From Oreohelix idahoensis (lineage: Eukaryota; Mollusca; Gastropoda; Stylommatophora; Oreohelicidae), in NCBI GenBank assembly GCA_024509875.1, contig JAMPIV010005837.1:1-64000 (forward strand): 64,000 bases of DNA, read 5' to 3'. The translations under genes were made by a program, and so were the position numbers. Positions 12,361-26,232 of this stretch are shown piece by piece. Positions within the stretch are counted from its first letter, which is position 1, and the number at the start of each line of letters is the position of its first letter. The notes under the pieces were generated by a model. That model saw nothing but the letters and a program-made list of their open reading frames with translations, ran no database searches and was not told the origin of the DNA.

Positions 12361-15300
12361 CTTGATCCTTACCACGACCGCGTCAAAGCAGTTGTCAGGT
12401 GCGGCCATCAGCGATATCGGTGACGTCGTGGTGGTTCGGTGGGCAGACGAACCCTCTCGAATATCTGATTCCTACTCTTTTGCTAAGCGGTCGGTGGTCT
12501 GTCATTGTTCCGTACAGTCTGCCTCCAATACTGCTGGTTCATAGTTCGTTTGCATCGCCTAAGGCCTCCACTCTAGTCCTCCGCCAAGTTTGTTTTGGGT
12601 CGGGGGCCCGTGCTCTTCGCTTTCCTTACGGGGTCACAAAGGCATAGTTCTGTTCTTGTAGATGGGGGGGCATTCGGGGTCTCTTCTTGAGGACTATATG
12701 ACAACTCCAGCCTCCAGTCGTGTCTGCGCAGCTAGATGATGGTATTTGCATGTCGTCTTGCGTTGCGACGAGGTAAAGCAGATCATGGTTTGGGTGATGT
12801 GGTATTTTACCGGTCCGCCAAAAATTGCTGTGCGAATTTTTTTCTTAGAGCAATGTTGTGTGATGAAAAGAGGGGACAAATTTTGTTGACAGTTTATCGC
12901 CTTCTTCTGTGTCGACTCTCCCCATCTCCAGTCATTCATGTCAGCACTCATAGAGGAAGCACAGAAAGCAGCACGCAATACATTCTGTGTATAATCTTAA
13001 TTTTGTAGAGCTGTGTGCTGTGATTGGGAAGGACGTGTCCAAGATGTGTTATTTATAGGCTAAAGAAGGCTGTGTTGTTCTTTACCTTTTCTTCTTCTTG
13101 TTTTGCCTTAATCATTCTGATTTGATGTCTTTTTGCCCTGCCCCACACGGGTACCTGGGTGTTTACTATGGTCTTTCCTAAGTATTGGCCATGGAAATGG
13201 TGACAGAGGTATCTGGTGCTGTACCAAGGGTTGAGCTGATTCCCTTGACTGAATATGGGCCTCAGCAAGGGTGTGCTCACAAGAGCATGTTGAGCGCCCA
13301 TTGACCCTCAGACTTGCTTCCGAGATATTTGATGGGTGTCAAACAACGGCCCGACTCCACCTGCATGGCATAAATTGTGGATTTAAGTATGTGCTAATCC
13401 GTTTTTGTTCAGTGGATGGTGGTTTATGATGTGAATGTTGCCAGCAGTGCAACGTCATAGCACAATTGCCAGATCCTCCATATGGTTCAATAGATGTAGT
13501 GCCTGTGCTTGGTATTGTTTTCTCTTCAGATGTTTTATAGCTCCTCCGCCAGTCGCGCGCACCAACTCAGGTCCATGAACCTTTGTTTAAAGAGAGGTAG
13601 AGATGTGGTTGACAGAAGGCATCGGGCCTGATTCGTACCCACGTCTTTCCAACGAGGTTAGGTTCGGGCTCGTGCCACCGAAAGCTACAGGCCAAAATGC
13701 TGGCACAGAGGCGCCTGTTTTTTGTATTGACACTTAATGCAACTTTTGGAAATTCCACTAGCCCTCTGTTTGTTAAAAAACGGACTTGTGCACAAACTGT
13801 CCTATAGCAGCGATGGTGTCGAAAAAGGCCGTTGTCGCAGAAGATCACATGAAGTATTTTCTATCGTTTGAAAGCTGGTGCTCCACATGCCACTCCGAGG
13901 CTCTTGCGGTCCTATCAATTGTTCCTGAAGGGAGCGAACATTGTCTGGTCCTATCACATCCTTCCGTTTCCGTCTAAATCCGCCTCGCTCCCTTCCTCGA
14001 GTTCCGGTGAGTCACCACGCGCTTCCCGTGGAAACTCTCTGTACTTATGTATGGTAGCTTGCCATTAGTATTTTTGCTGGGAGAACTGGAGAGAGAGAGT
14101 TTGGATTCATTCTCCTCAATTAGATTGCGTGTGCATGAAAGAATTTCCCTTCTTGGGCAATGTTCGCACAATGGTATTGGGCCTTTGTTTCACTCTGATG
14201 GTGTTGTAGCCCGTTTTCCACGACTTGTAGGGCTAGCAATTGTGGTTCTGTAAGTTGTTAGTGTCGGCTTGGCAAAATGAGCTCAGGTACTGTCTGAAAT
14301 TAGCTTCTGACATTTTTAGATGTTTTCATGCGTCCGACCGGAGCTTTACCAGTTCTTTCTAGATGCCGGTGGATGTTGCTGTGATTGAGTTTCTTATTTT
14401 CGGTTGGAAATGGTCGTGTATTTTTGACGAGTCGTAGATTCTTTGATCGAGGCCTGACATAGTGACACGTAATTCTAATGGTGTCTTCTGCGTATGTGCT
14501 TCCTATTTTACAGAGTTTCTGGACTGAGTGCTCTGCGCCATCTTGTTTTTCATGTCCCTCTGCTGGCTTTTGTGAGAATTATCCTTGCGTCATATCTCTC
14601 TACTGAATTGTAGTATATTGATTTTGCCACGCTTTTGTTTTTCCGCTTGATGAATATAGTTAGATTTTTTGTATACGGTGTGGGTTTTGTTCATTTCTGC
14701 GAGTGTTGCTCTCTTCTGCATTGTTTTGCCAATCGTTTCGTCGTAGGAATTCCTTTTGTTGGCTCGGGTTTTGGCGTTTAACTTCCACGGTCGCAGGTTG
14801 ACTGTACAGGTTCGGGGATGGTTTTTTTTGTATATAGTTGCTTTAACTGGGGGACTGTCGGTTCTGTGTTCTTCTTTATCATGTTGCCTTTCTTCGATTC
14901 TTATGGTCGTGTGGAGTGTTTCTGGTGTTATCCAGTCTATGCTGTCTGGCTTTTCTGGAATCCTAAGCTTGTATTTGTCTACTTTTCCTTATGGATTATT
15001 ATGTTGAAATGTGTTTGTGAGAGTTGTGTAATCTAATGTCGTGGTACTTAGTATGCATCAGTCACTGTTCTTTTTTCCTGGCTTTTTGGACTAAAGTTGG
15101 GATGAGTACGTTTCGTAATGTCTCGGAGGCTGCAAAGCTGTTTTCTGGTTAAGGGTGTCTGGAGTTCCTTCAATTTGCGGATGGGTTCAAACCTGTTTAT
15201 GTGGTTAGGATTACAGTTGGGGTGCGCCCCTTCTTAGTTTCCCTTTTCGTTTTGCAACTACTAAATGTGCAAATCGTTTCTCCACAATTCTGCACCTTAC

Positions 15301-16439
15301 TGTCATTGGATCCTGTCATCATCGTTGTACTATGCAGTGTCTCCAGTTCTACCGTGAAACCATGTGATTGTGTATGGGTCTATCTTGCGTTTCGGTGCTG
15401 GGCCCGACCGTATGTTGGGTGAATTGATTTGTAATGAACTCAGATATAGATAAATTCTTGAATGGAGATCTAAACAGGATGGGGTGGTTGAGCGGAAAGG
15501 TAGCTTCTGAAAAAGTGTTTACGTGAATACGGCGTGATTTTTGTGTTTTAATTTCTGAGGGAACCTTTAGCATAGCTGATCTCATTTCAATACATTTAAT
15601 GAATTAAAAGTTAGTTGTAGCTGTATCCTTTTTACCAGGCGGGCGGGTGCAATTCAACCCCAGCTTTTGTATGGGGCTGTTTGTTGATTGTTTTTCTAGG
15701 CGAATTTTTTTTCATTCCAAGTGTGTAGTTTGGCCATTGCTCTTTCTGAACGGATAACGGCGCTTGTATACCGGTTTCGTTAAAGAATCCACTCAGAAGC
15801 GATTCGCCCTTCTTCCCCCCCCAAGACGCCTGCAGGCCATGGTTTCGCGAGTCTGGTATCTCTGGCTTACAAAAACATGCGGTTCATTTAAGGTTCCGGA
15901 TTAGGCCACAGACGCCGACACAATAACTATATAACAGTAACAATTAATTCAAGAACATGCATAAACCCACCATCATGATGATTTGGGTACTCGTCTGGGG
16001 ATTGAATTTCTCGTTATGCAGCAAGCATTATAATTGGGTTGTTCCGCCTTCTGGGATTTTAAATCTAAATGTATTATATATCATTTTATTATTAGGCTAT
16101 CATCAGCTTAGTGATAAATACTTGTAGAACGTATCCTTTGCTTTGTGGATAATGAAGATGTCATTTGTGGTGGTTGAGCTAATCAGGTGCCTTGTGGTTG
16201 GTATCTTGGTTATCCACTTGAAAGTTGTTAGCCATTAATTAGAAATTTTGGTACTCAAGTTGAGAATTTATGAAAGTGGTTTGCATTAGTGGTGATCATG
16301 GAATGGCAGATCTGGCAAAGGTTCGATACTGCTGTGTGCAGAGCTGGCTGAAAGGAATATGGTAATATGGTGGTTCAAGTCGTTTGGGTGAATGCCAATA
16401 TGTAGATTTTTTTACTTGGTTTCACACCAGAAGTAGCGA
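12361..16439 (+). other. Unassigned 4-kb segment between 5' LTR and recognisable gag
   Basis: T/G-rich on the + strand, with no readable protein family. The leader and gag start of the element should lie here, but 4 kb is too long for that, so a further inserted element is likely. No terminal inverted repeat or LTR could be identified. No primer-binding site was confirmed. Confidence 0.35.
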
Positions 16440-17068
16440 CAAGTGTATATTGAGAAAGGGAGGACGGGAAGATGAGCTGATAGAGAGGAAGAGGTTACAA
16501 ACCTTTGAGGGCTACGCACAAAGAAGGATAAATTAAAGTGGGTAGAGGGCTGCAGGAATTGATGGCTGACAAAGAGGATGTGGGAGTATTAGGAGTTGAG
16601 AGCTAGAATGTTACGAGATTAGGAGGAGAAGATGATGAAAGAGACCAGGACCTGTCTCTGCTTGAAAGTGGAAGCAGAAGAAAAGAGACAGCTGCTGAAA
16701 GGGAGCCAGAAAAGAAAAGACTTGGCTGCAGATTGAAGCTGGAGAGAGGAAAAAAAGCTGAAAGAGAAGCAGCACCGAAAGGGGAGAAGATATTTGTATT
16801 ACGAGAGGTGGGGAGTGGTAATGAGGCTTGTACGATACTAAGGGAGTTGTAGAGTAGTTTCAAGGCCATGCCTGCTGAAATGGTTTGTTTTTTTGCCAGC
16901 TCCATTTGCATTCTCAGAGGCCATGTAGTCAGGTGAGCCTCAACCTCAGCTTATTGGGTTTTACAGTGCGGGTAGACATTGTTGTTTAGATAAGACGCTC
17001 ATGAGACATAGAGGGGTGTATCATAGAGTAGATTTTGAATCTGTTTAGCACTACCATGGGTCTTAGAG
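16440..17068 (+). pseudogene. gag: gag, N-terminal part (coiled coil), eroded
   Basis: A purine-rich stretch rich in GAA/AAG codons matches the glutamate/arginine-rich coiled coil of the clean gag at 63.56-63.96 kb (reverse strand). It is followed collinearly by the proline/serine linker (16838-16945) and the segment equivalent to the E-G-Y-L-R-R-F-E-L-L motif. Similarity stops at 17068, exactly where the hAT terminus begins, and resumes at 21346. Many small indels break the frame. The role is the structural capsid precursor of the retrotransposon. Confidence 0.7.
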
Positions 17069-20000
17069 CAGGGGTCGGCAAACTATTTAGTAGTGTCGTG
17101 CGAACAAGTAAATGTTGCAAAGTGCCTGCTCCCGAGGCGTGGCCGAACCTAATGTCCTTCCAATATTTTTTTTATTATACATGACATTAGTTGAAAATCA
17201 GTTTAAGGGATTAATGGATCCTTCGTGATTGGTATTAAGCGCATGTGTTCGAGTACATTTAGATAACTTATCTATGTCTTTGTAGATTATATTCTATATT
17301 TATAATAGTAAATAGGACATCTAAGATTATAATACAGTATATATGTGAGTGTTTGACGCACTAATTTAGTCAGTTACTGTTGCTGAAGACATCGTTTTGA
17401 GTTTGAAATTTTTTATAATTAGAAATGATTTTGCCGCAGTTATTGGTTTGATTTTGTTTGAAAGACTCAGAAAGTCCACTGAGTTTTGAAGAACGAAAAC
17501 ATTGGAAAGATAAACCTAATCATTAAAACTCACGTTTGTTTATAAAAATTGTTTAATTTATGAGTAATTCTTATTGATGTATTATTGAGTGCTGATTGTG
17601 TCATAGAGATGGCAATTATTGGGGACCCGTGGTCTGTGGCTTGTCGTCCTGTGGTTAATTTGTGTCATATTACGAAAGGTGTGTATTTTGTGCAGTTTGC
17701 AGCTGTCACAGAGGCGTCCTGATTTTTCATACAGGTGTTGGCGACTCTCGTCTTGTTGAACTTGTAGAAACAGCTTTGTTGTGTTGGTGATGGGGGGAGA
17801 AAATTTGTTGGTCACATGTATGCATAGTTGAACGGCCTCAATAAAGCGAAAGTAGAGCATTAAGGCATACTTTTTTCTTTTTCAAAGCATGGTGAACGCT
17901 TGCAGTGCAGATGATGTCCAGCTAGTGGTGGAAATGCTAGCTGATGTTTTCCAATGCAGGCTGCCCGTTCAAGAGTTTTTTTTGCGCAATGTCTACAAAT
18001 TTTGACTTCGTCACAATAACGTCGTTAGATGGGGCTTGAATTGCGATGTGTGTTTGGCAGTTTTCGCAAAATTTGTTCGTATAGACGTGTTCCATTTCAG
18101 CTCGTGAAATAGAGTGGGGGGAGGTCAAAGTGGAGTGTTTAGTGTTTTAGTGTTGTGTGGTGTGGGTGGTTGAAGGAAGTTGGGTGATAGGAAATCAATT
18201 AAGAAACGTCGGGCGTTTGATGAGTAGGTAATGATAACCACTGGGCCCCTGTTGTAGTGAATTTTTGAGCGTTCGTTGATCGCTCGTGTATGCAATTCTC
18301 GTCCTGTGGAGCGCTTCGAACGTACTTCGGAAGCTTCATCGCTCTGGGTTTGACTATAGAATCGGATGTTAAATGTGCCTTGTACGTTTTAGGAAGGAGT
18401 AAGGTGTAGGTTGTGTTTAGTGCGGTATTATCGTATCTCTTGGAGAAATTGGTCTAATTTTGACGCTATGAACCTTGCCTCAGAGCTCAAAAAGATCAAG
18501 TACTGTGGTATGTCCTGCCTTGTAAACAGCAATGTTTAATAGTTATTCCAGATTTGTATGGTAGTTATTCAGCCGAATACCATCAGCTTGCGACAGCCAG
18601 TGCCTCGTCCTTAATTCCGGGAAGAGTTGTTGTTGCTTTTTCACTAAGAAGAAGGTAAACACCTTGGAGTGGCGTTTGTCGTAGACATGATACAAAAGTC
18701 TGTTCACGCATGGACAGGTCTTGTACTGACCTAAGCCAAACGAGACATTGCTGTTACATGCGGGATGGTTGCGCATTATGCGCTCTCATTTTGGCTTGGG
18801 TAGAAGATAAACTTGAATTGCCTGAGGGGTCAAGGTTGAAGTGTAAGATGCTGAGAATCACCTATGAACGGTTTGTAGACTATCTGTGATCGATACATGT
18901 TTCCATTACAGAGTGTCAAGGGATTGAGTGACCGAAGATAGTCTTTCGCACACAAGACTCTACTGGGTTTGTATAATGCAATGGAAGTCTTATATAATGT
19001 GACATCCAGGAATTAACGAGTCCTGCAAGAGTGGTTAACAGTTTCCTTTGTCTTTTGGCGACAATGCATGGGGCCCGCGCTCCTCGCAGTATGTAAAGCA
19101 TGACAGAATTATTTTGTGTGGTAATTCATTATTGTAGATGGTGTGTGTTTTCGAAATCATGATGCTACTCCAAAGTGCAGGTTATAATGTGTCCTCTGGT
19201 TCTCCTAGCGGCGTGTGACGCGAGATTTTCCTAAAAGGTATCAATGCAGCAACAGTTTCTTTCATAAATTACAGGTGTTGTACTCGAATATGTCGCCTAG
19301 CTATAGCTTCAGAGGCGCTCGTCACGTCATTTTCACATTCGAGCAGGCTTTCGTCAAGGTCGACACTTTAGAACTAAAACAGCTTGTTATTTGTTAGACC
19401 CGGGTGGTTTGTGTTTACCGTTGACATGTTTGCAGCCTGTGTATCAGGTTATTGCCGCCTCTCCGATTGCTCTCGAGAAGCCGTGTATTTCTTGAATCCG
19501 AGACAGATTTATTGTTTCTTTTATGTGTTGGTTATAAGTCAGCTAAACATGAAATTCCGAGCACTGATCTCGAAGATGAAGGTCGATTCCTATGTTGTAT
19601 TCATTGCCATTCTGTTGAATGTTTTGGCCTTCGAAGCCACAGCACTAGTGCTCACGTTTGTTAACTAGCATGTACGGTATGCTTTAATTTGTGGTTCCTG
19701 AAGTTGACGGGCTTGGAGCGTAGAAAATTATTCTTGACTTAGCGTTTGTTGTGTAGCCGGAGGAAACAAGCGGCTAGTTATCTACGTGTTGTTTGTTTGT
19801 TTGATGGTAGCCAGAAACAGCCATTATTTATGGGGCTGTCAGCTGTTGTCTGTACCTACAATGTGGTGTGTTTGCTTAAAACAGTGCTGGAGGGCTTTTT
19901 TTTGATAGGGTTGTGTTGGTTTGATAAGTGTGCTTTGTGATTGACTTACTTGGTCCGGTCGTGGCACATGGAACTTTTCAATAACTATATAAGACAACAG

Positions 20001-21345
20001 CACGATGTCGTTTTTGGGTTGTGAAGTGAATCCATAGTTCTGTTTTTGTCCTAAAAAGTCTTGTTTTGGATTTGATGTGGTTTTGAAGACGAGCGCCGAG
20101 GGGGTTATATGTAATGTGTTTTATTTTGTTGCACTGTTTTTTGAGTTCATTGTTAACGGCACCGTATTACGCTTAATTGCGAACACCGACTTTTGTGCTG
20201 CGGGTACAAACGGAGACTGTAGGGTGTAATGGAGTGAGATTGCGAACCAGCCGGTGAGATACTGGTCGAGAGGTAGTTGGGTGCGGTTTCGGGCGGAGAG
20301 GGGGAGAGGGAATTAGGACGGAAATTTAAACTTCGTTTCGATGGTCGGAGTCATGTGTTGCTCCGAGATACTTGTCACACTGGAATAAAAAACAGTGCGA
20401 GGCGAAATAGAAATAAATTCAGCTCAGCTCAGGCGTAGCCGAGTGCTCTATGCGTATTTTAGTAGGATAGTTTTACGTGTCATTAACCGCTGTGACTCTC
20501 GTCAATAATTCGCTTGGATTCTTGTTGTGTCAAGAATGCTTCACTACTCGCAAATTTGCATAGCAGCGTCGGTTTTCGGTAGCATAATTCTGTCGCTTTT
20601 GTGGGGATTTTTTTACGCAGAATTGGTGGTTATCAAGGCGCAGCGGTATTCCCGTTTTCTGAGGAATAAGCATTGGCATACAAAGCCAAATAAAGAGCTG
20701 GGGGTTGGGGGGTTTGCTGATGGGTTTTGGATGGGCCACGTACCTGTATGAAAGGGTATAATGCGGATTTATGGCTTGCAGAGACTAGTAGACTATGCCG
20801 ACCTGTAAACTACCGTAGGTGTAGCTACGGTAGGACGCCAGACTAGGCGGTGCGACTCGCCCCTCCGAGGTGGCCACGCAGAATGTTTATAAAGACCAGG
20901 CTCCCTGTAGGAGAATTCGTTGGAAGAATGGTGTTCTGTTCATCGGAAACGTCACGTTTAGAGAAAAATTACATGAAGTAGGGCTTACAGTGGCAGTGTA
21001 TATAGGTAATGTTCAGGGGCCATGATTTAGTAAGTGGTGGCGATCAGATCGGCACAATTTCGTTAGCTCCATGTCTTAAAAACTTGTGTTTGATGGTTGC
21101 CCCCCCCCCCCACACTTGAAAAAAGAAACAGGTAGTGTGAGCTTTTTAAAAGAGATTATAAGATGCTTCTTTATTTAAGTGTTTTAAAAAGTTCCCATTT
21201 TGTTTAAAAAAAGAAATCATATTGAGTCTGTACGAGTATATTTTTAGATTCATGCAGGCTTGCATTGGAAAATCGTTCCGGATGTGCGTCTCGTCCAATT
21301 GGCACGGCGTTGTCGTATGTTTTATGCGTGATTTTGGATCCCCTG
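17069..21345. mobile_element. hAT-type DNA transposon inserted in gag
   Basis: Starts with CAGGGGTCGGCAAACT, a classic hAT terminal sequence, and ends with an imperfect complement (TTTTGGATCCCCTG). The flanks are GGTCTTAGAG on the left (17059-17068) and GGTTAGAG on the right (21346-21353). This is an 8-bp duplication as hAT elements make, with two extra bases on the left. The undisrupted gag of the 59.9-64 kb copy has GGTTAGAC at this point. At 4.28 kb it is long enough for a transposase gene, but frames are too broken to read one. A W-L-S motif on the minus strand near 18600 is compatible with a hAT transposase but is not decisive. Confidence 0.75.
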
Positions 21346-21890
21346 GGTTAGAGAGGAGAGATGTAGTTGGCGGTTAGGGGTAGCCGTCACGTTTATCCGC
21401 AAGGCTTAGGGAAGGCTATTATGAAGTTTTTTTGGGCCGAAGGGATGAGCAGAGCTGGACCCAAGACAATTTATGACATGCTAAGCAGGCTCTTGGTTAT
21501 TAAGATACGAAAATAGAAGTCCGGAAGAATTTTATAGAGAGATAAAAATTTAGGGAATGCCAAATACTGGCGGGATGAGACTTTATATCATCCAGTTCTA
21601 TCTGAAACTGTTAGGAGACCTACTTGGAGATATGGATCCGCTGGCTGGGAATAAGTACCCATTGAATACAAGTTAAGGGAGAGTATGTTTCCTCTTATTT
21701 GAGCAGCTAAGAGTGAGGTCCTTGGCTCCAGACCTGAGAAAGGTTTCTCTGGAACTAAGTGGTGCAGAAGAGGTAGCTTGAGGTGGAGTATATCTCTAAT
21801 GTCGCGTGACGAATGAGGTTTATCATAGGCGTCCAGGCAGATGGTAGTTGGTATAATAAAAGAACAGGGGTTGTAGAGCAGGATTGTTAA
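21346..21890 (+). pseudogene. gag: gag, C-terminal part, eroded
   Basis: Collinear with the second gag frame of the clean copy (63186-63590, reverse strand). Recognisable blocks include the nucleotides for D-Q-D-N-Y-D-M-L-K (about 21455-21490), the K-K-F segment, the L-E-T-Y-L segment and the P-D-L-R-K segment near 21735. Indels every few tens of bases or less prevent translation. Together with 16440-17068 it makes up the interrupted gag gene. Confidence 0.75.
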
Positions 21891-24800
21891 GGCACTCTTG
21901 CAAAATCCTGTCTGAGTATTACGTGTGAACCCTTAGAGAACAGAACAAGGTAAGCACCAGTTTTGAGAGGCCAGCTAGATGACTATGATAAATAAAAACT
22001 CACTCGAGATGTCGATATGTGGAAGGATTCCGAAATATGATGTAAGTATAAAGTTCTGGTTTAACCAAGGGAAATGATCGTCGTGGGTGTCTAAAAATTG
22101 TTCAGATTGAGTACAACCATAAACACCGATCAATTTAGTGATAGAAGGGAAGTATCCTCTGAAGAATTTTCGCTGCAATGAAATTTGGGGATGAAGGGAG
22201 TAAAGGGTCAACCTAGGTGATGAAAACAGGAACCTTACTCCTAGCTCCCTCAGTTGTGTGTGAGTCAGAGGTTTGTGAAGGGGACAGTGCATTGGAGTCT
22301 CGTCTGAAAAGACGTGTTTTTGTTAGTTGATACCTGGGATTAGATGTATGAGTTCAGGTGTGTGCCGTTTGCTACCTGGTGAGGCAGATCACTACCAGAC
22401 CATCAGAAACAGTGGATGGATTCGATCTGTTCATACCAAGGAACTAGGCGACCATGACAGCTTGCCCATCGCGCCAGGATATAATGTGAAAATACGCGTA
22501 TAGTGGTAAGATGATTGATCATAAGTCAGCAGTGTCTAAATGAACCCAATCCTACGCCGCTCTCGGAGTGAATTGTTGGTGGAGAGATATGTCTGTCTTG
22601 GGGAATCCATAAGAGACTGTGGTTCATTTCGGCAATCAGGTGCTTATGACCAGATCACGCAGTCTCAAAAAAAGGCGAGGATAATCCGGCTAATAAAGTA
22701 CCCATCAATAAGATAAGAAAGGCGCAGGCGGAGAGGAAGGTAAGTACCTTCATGGAGCCTTGTTTAAGAAATTGGCTCATAATGAGTCCATAGTATACCT
22801 TCGCTAGGCATAGGCTGGAGAGCTTCTAGATGAAGGAAACGATATTTGATTGTATGAGGAGGCTTGGGATACTGGATGCGCAGTGGTCGACGGGACAGCT
22901 AGGAGTCTTACCCATATGGTGTCATATGAGGCACTTAAGAGTGTATGGAAGACTAGGGCATGCGATGCTTCGCGTATCAGTGGTCAGTATCGGGTATTGG
23001 GTGGGTTACGAGGTAACGCGAACTCTAGAAGGACAGGCGTTAGTATAGCTTGGTCTTAGGTTATCTTTCCTGGTTGCAGGGATATACTGGATAAGACATA
23101 AAGAGAGATGTATAATAGTACTGTCAGGAATGCCACAGCTGGGTAGCACAAAGCAATTTGGAACTCGCCCAGCAACTTAGTGGGAAAGCGACTAGTGTGG
23201 GAACACCTTTTGAAAGAAGTTGCCGTGGACTATTTGTGGGCCTTCTCACTCTGGGACCAAGAGGAGGGAGAACGCTTAGATTACATTCTGACGTCTGGTG
23301 TTCTATGTGAGGGAAGATGCGGTAGCCGCCGTGTCATGCAATCGTATTCGAAGAATGTGGCTGGGTATTTACTCACAATATTCACCAGATTTCGGCTTTC
23401 CCAAACCAAATCTTGAGTGATTAATGGTCTCTAGTTCAAGAGGGAAATAATACAGAAGAAGTATGTGCAGGAGTCTTTCTCAAGCTCACATATAACACTC
23501 TGTTCTTTGTTGGTTAGCCCGTACCCATCCCCAAGGAGTTAATGGCCATAGTGGAAGAGATTTGGAAACGGGACCATTCATGTCTGATCATAGATGAACG
23601 ATTTTTTGTCACGATGGAAAAATCCAGATACATGGTGGACATAGAGTACCTTCCTGCCCGCCCGACTTAGTATTTGCCATATGTTCGTAGGTACCCTCCA
23701 TAGTTTCATATGGTATGGCTCGGCAACTTGTTATTTGGGTACCAGGCCAATGAAAATGGGTCCATTTGAACGCGCATTGTTATAGGACCTGGACGAGTTG
23801 TAATAGAAGGCAGAAAGAGAATATATTTACCTCTTGCATGATCAATGATTATGTGAACGGAGTCTGACTACTCGTTCCGTAAAACTGCTGGAAAAAACTT
23901 GCCAATATGAGAAAATTTCAGAGAACATAGCCAGGAAATAGCATGCTGCCTTATGTACAATAAGGAAAGTGCGGAAGATGCGAGAATTAAAAACAGCTGG
24001 AGGCGATGAGAAGGTGCTCGGCATTCTACTGCCGGCAGCCATAATTAAATTGCACAATTGGATGGCGCGAGGTGCGATATACAGTTCGTCTGAGAAGGTG
24101 TCATAAGGAGACAGGGAATAGGTTTTTATTAATACCGATCGTAAGGAAAGGGAAGATAAAGGAGGAAAATTTTATTCTATCATGTGTAGATTCTCCTGGA
24201 ATATAAAATAGTTTCTGGAAGAGAGAGTATAAATCCGAGAGGTATTAGCTTATGGCATCCTGACTTGATTGCTTGCGTCCTGTTGCTAATGGAAATGAAA
24301 AAAAGGAACCATCTCACCTCTTCAATGAGGAATATCCTATACGATCCCGTGTGCAGGACCGGCTGCGACACGGTTAGAGAAATCAGTACGCACTTAACGA
24401 AAAATCAGAGGGAGAGGGTTTCAAAATGGTTCTGGCTGGGAGTGACTTCATATCGAGTGTGGTTAACTGTGGGGAACGACGCGGGCATGAAAAATGTTTT
24501 ATGTTAGAGTATGATTAAGAAACTCATATGACCCAAACTACCAATTCTGTTATGAGAGGCCAATGTCGATTCCGTTCCGCTTAAAGAATAAAGCGTTTTG
24601 GGAAGGAGGAGTAGAGTTATTCTGTTGAGAGAAGGAATTAATTACCTCGCGACATTTTGAATTCTCCATGTACGATGCCAGTTGTGGTGTCTGTTAAGAA
24701 AAGCCCTGTTGAGAACACAGATGTGTATGTTAGATGTTACAGGAGAAAAAACTGAGTATGATGTCAACAGAAGGTCAGGAGGATCCATTTGAGTCCTGTA

Positions 24801-26222
24801 GATACAAATTAGCTACTTGCTGCGAGGCTTGAATAAGAGCGTAAGTCATTTGTTAGTCTCTCGATTAGGTGGATAGTCTGATGCAAAAGGCTGTGTTACT
24901 ACTTCAGATTCAGTTAAGAAGCCGGATGGGGTAAGATCGGTTGTATTTAGCCGTATTTAGCACCCCCTATAGGACTAGTAAGTGAATTTAAACATTGTGC
25001 CGTTCGGGCTGAAATAATGCATCACCGAGTTGTGTTTCGCGGATGATGATGAATAAGATATACTGGATCCCCCTGAAAAATCTCATGCTATATCACCAAA
25101 CTTCATGGGATGTGAGTTTCATGAGCGACATGTAGGATACAGTTGAGGAAGTCACATTAGACTGCTGCTGGACAGTGTGGTATTGTTGTTTCAGATTGCG
25201 ACTTAGATGATGACCAGATTTGATTTAAAGCTTAGACCGACAAAATGGCTGTGTTTGGATGTAAAGGGCTGGATAATTTCGTGTGGACGATCACAAGTAC
25301 ACTCAGGGAAACATGTGACCCCTCAGTCGCCCAAGAACCTGGAGAAACGTGAAAAGTAGCACAGAGGCCCACAGGACTCAAAAAAGGGAATGTGCGATCC
25401 TTTTAGTCTGCATTATGTGGGTTTTTCTACTTAAATAGTTATAGTTTAAAAAGCATTTACATCCGCGATAATGGGTGCTTCCATTGACTTGATTGTAAGA
25501 CGCGGCTAAATGAGAATTCCTGATTTGTTAATGTACTGGTCAGCGCAGTGTTGATATTAATGCCTATACAAGAGTTGAAGGAGAAAAAGACTCACTAAAG
25601 CAGGTCGTATTTTGTTTGATGTGTACTGACTTGATGTCGAGAAGAATTTCATATTTGTGGGAGAGACGGATGCTATAGTGTTATAATTAGGTTTTGGAGT
25701 GGTGGTCGGCAGCTTATTACTAAAAGGTCATAACTTTCTCCTTGATGGGGGAATTAACCCCATGTAGCTTATTGCTAGTTCGTAAGTTGAACACTAGCCG
25801 ATACAAATTACTATTCACAAGGTGAAACAGAAATTGTTTGGCGGTCAAATTATGGGGTTTAGATGGAAAAAGAAGTTCCAGTAATTTCTTGTTATAGTAA
25901 AGATCGTCATTTACTTCGATTCAAACCTACGATCATAAACCACTCGGGTTGCTTGTTGTTCTAGTCATAAGCAGAGGGCGATTGAAGAATGCTAGAATTA
26001 TTTACGCTTGGTCGTTGCTTCCTAACACGCCCATACCAGTATACATACGCAATATATTCCAGGCGCAAAGGATTAATGTTTGGCCACCGATTCTTCCTGA
26101 AGCAGACTATACGTATTGACGAACATCAGAGTTAAGGTCAGCCAGGCATAGGAGTAGTGAAAATTTATCTAGGTGTTATTTAGTGGTAGGAGACTGACAT
26201 ATATTGAGTAGTCTGTTACTAT
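21891..26222 (+). pseudogene. pol: pol (protease, integrase, RT, RNase H), eroded
   Basis: Nucleotide landmarks align in order with the clean reverse-strand copy. The protease D-T-G region is at about 22325-22430 and the start of the integrase zinc-finger region at about 22825-23050. The integrase C-terminal segment is near 24130-24200. The L-T-K-N-Q-R-E-R-V segment, readable in frame, is at about 24395-24420. The RT catalytic D-D is near 25040, the RNase H T-D-A start near 25665 and the pol end near 26090. The order is protease-integrase-RT-RNase H, with integrase before RT, as in the other copy. Ordinary Ty3/gypsy elements have RT before integrase, so this order is the Gmr1-like type. The gene cannot encode protein as assembled. 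Confidence 0.65.
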
Positions 26223-26232
26223 AAGTGGGAGA
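26223..26232 (+). other. Polypurine tract
   Basis: AAGTGGGAGA lies immediately before the 3' LTR start and corresponds to the AGGTGGGGAGA tract beside the 3' LTR start of the reverse-strand copy (59799-59809). Plus-strand DNA synthesis primes here in LTR elements. Confidence 0.5.

Noticed and set aside
12235..15600. Several 60-94-residue frames in the T/G-rich segment, considered as exons
   Set aside because: They overlap on both strands, show no domain and lie in the indel-dense stretch.
18540..18780. Minus-strand 77-residue frame with a W-L-S motif inside the hAT element
   Set aside because: One short motif in indel-rich sequence is not enough to call a transposase; mentioned only as compatible.
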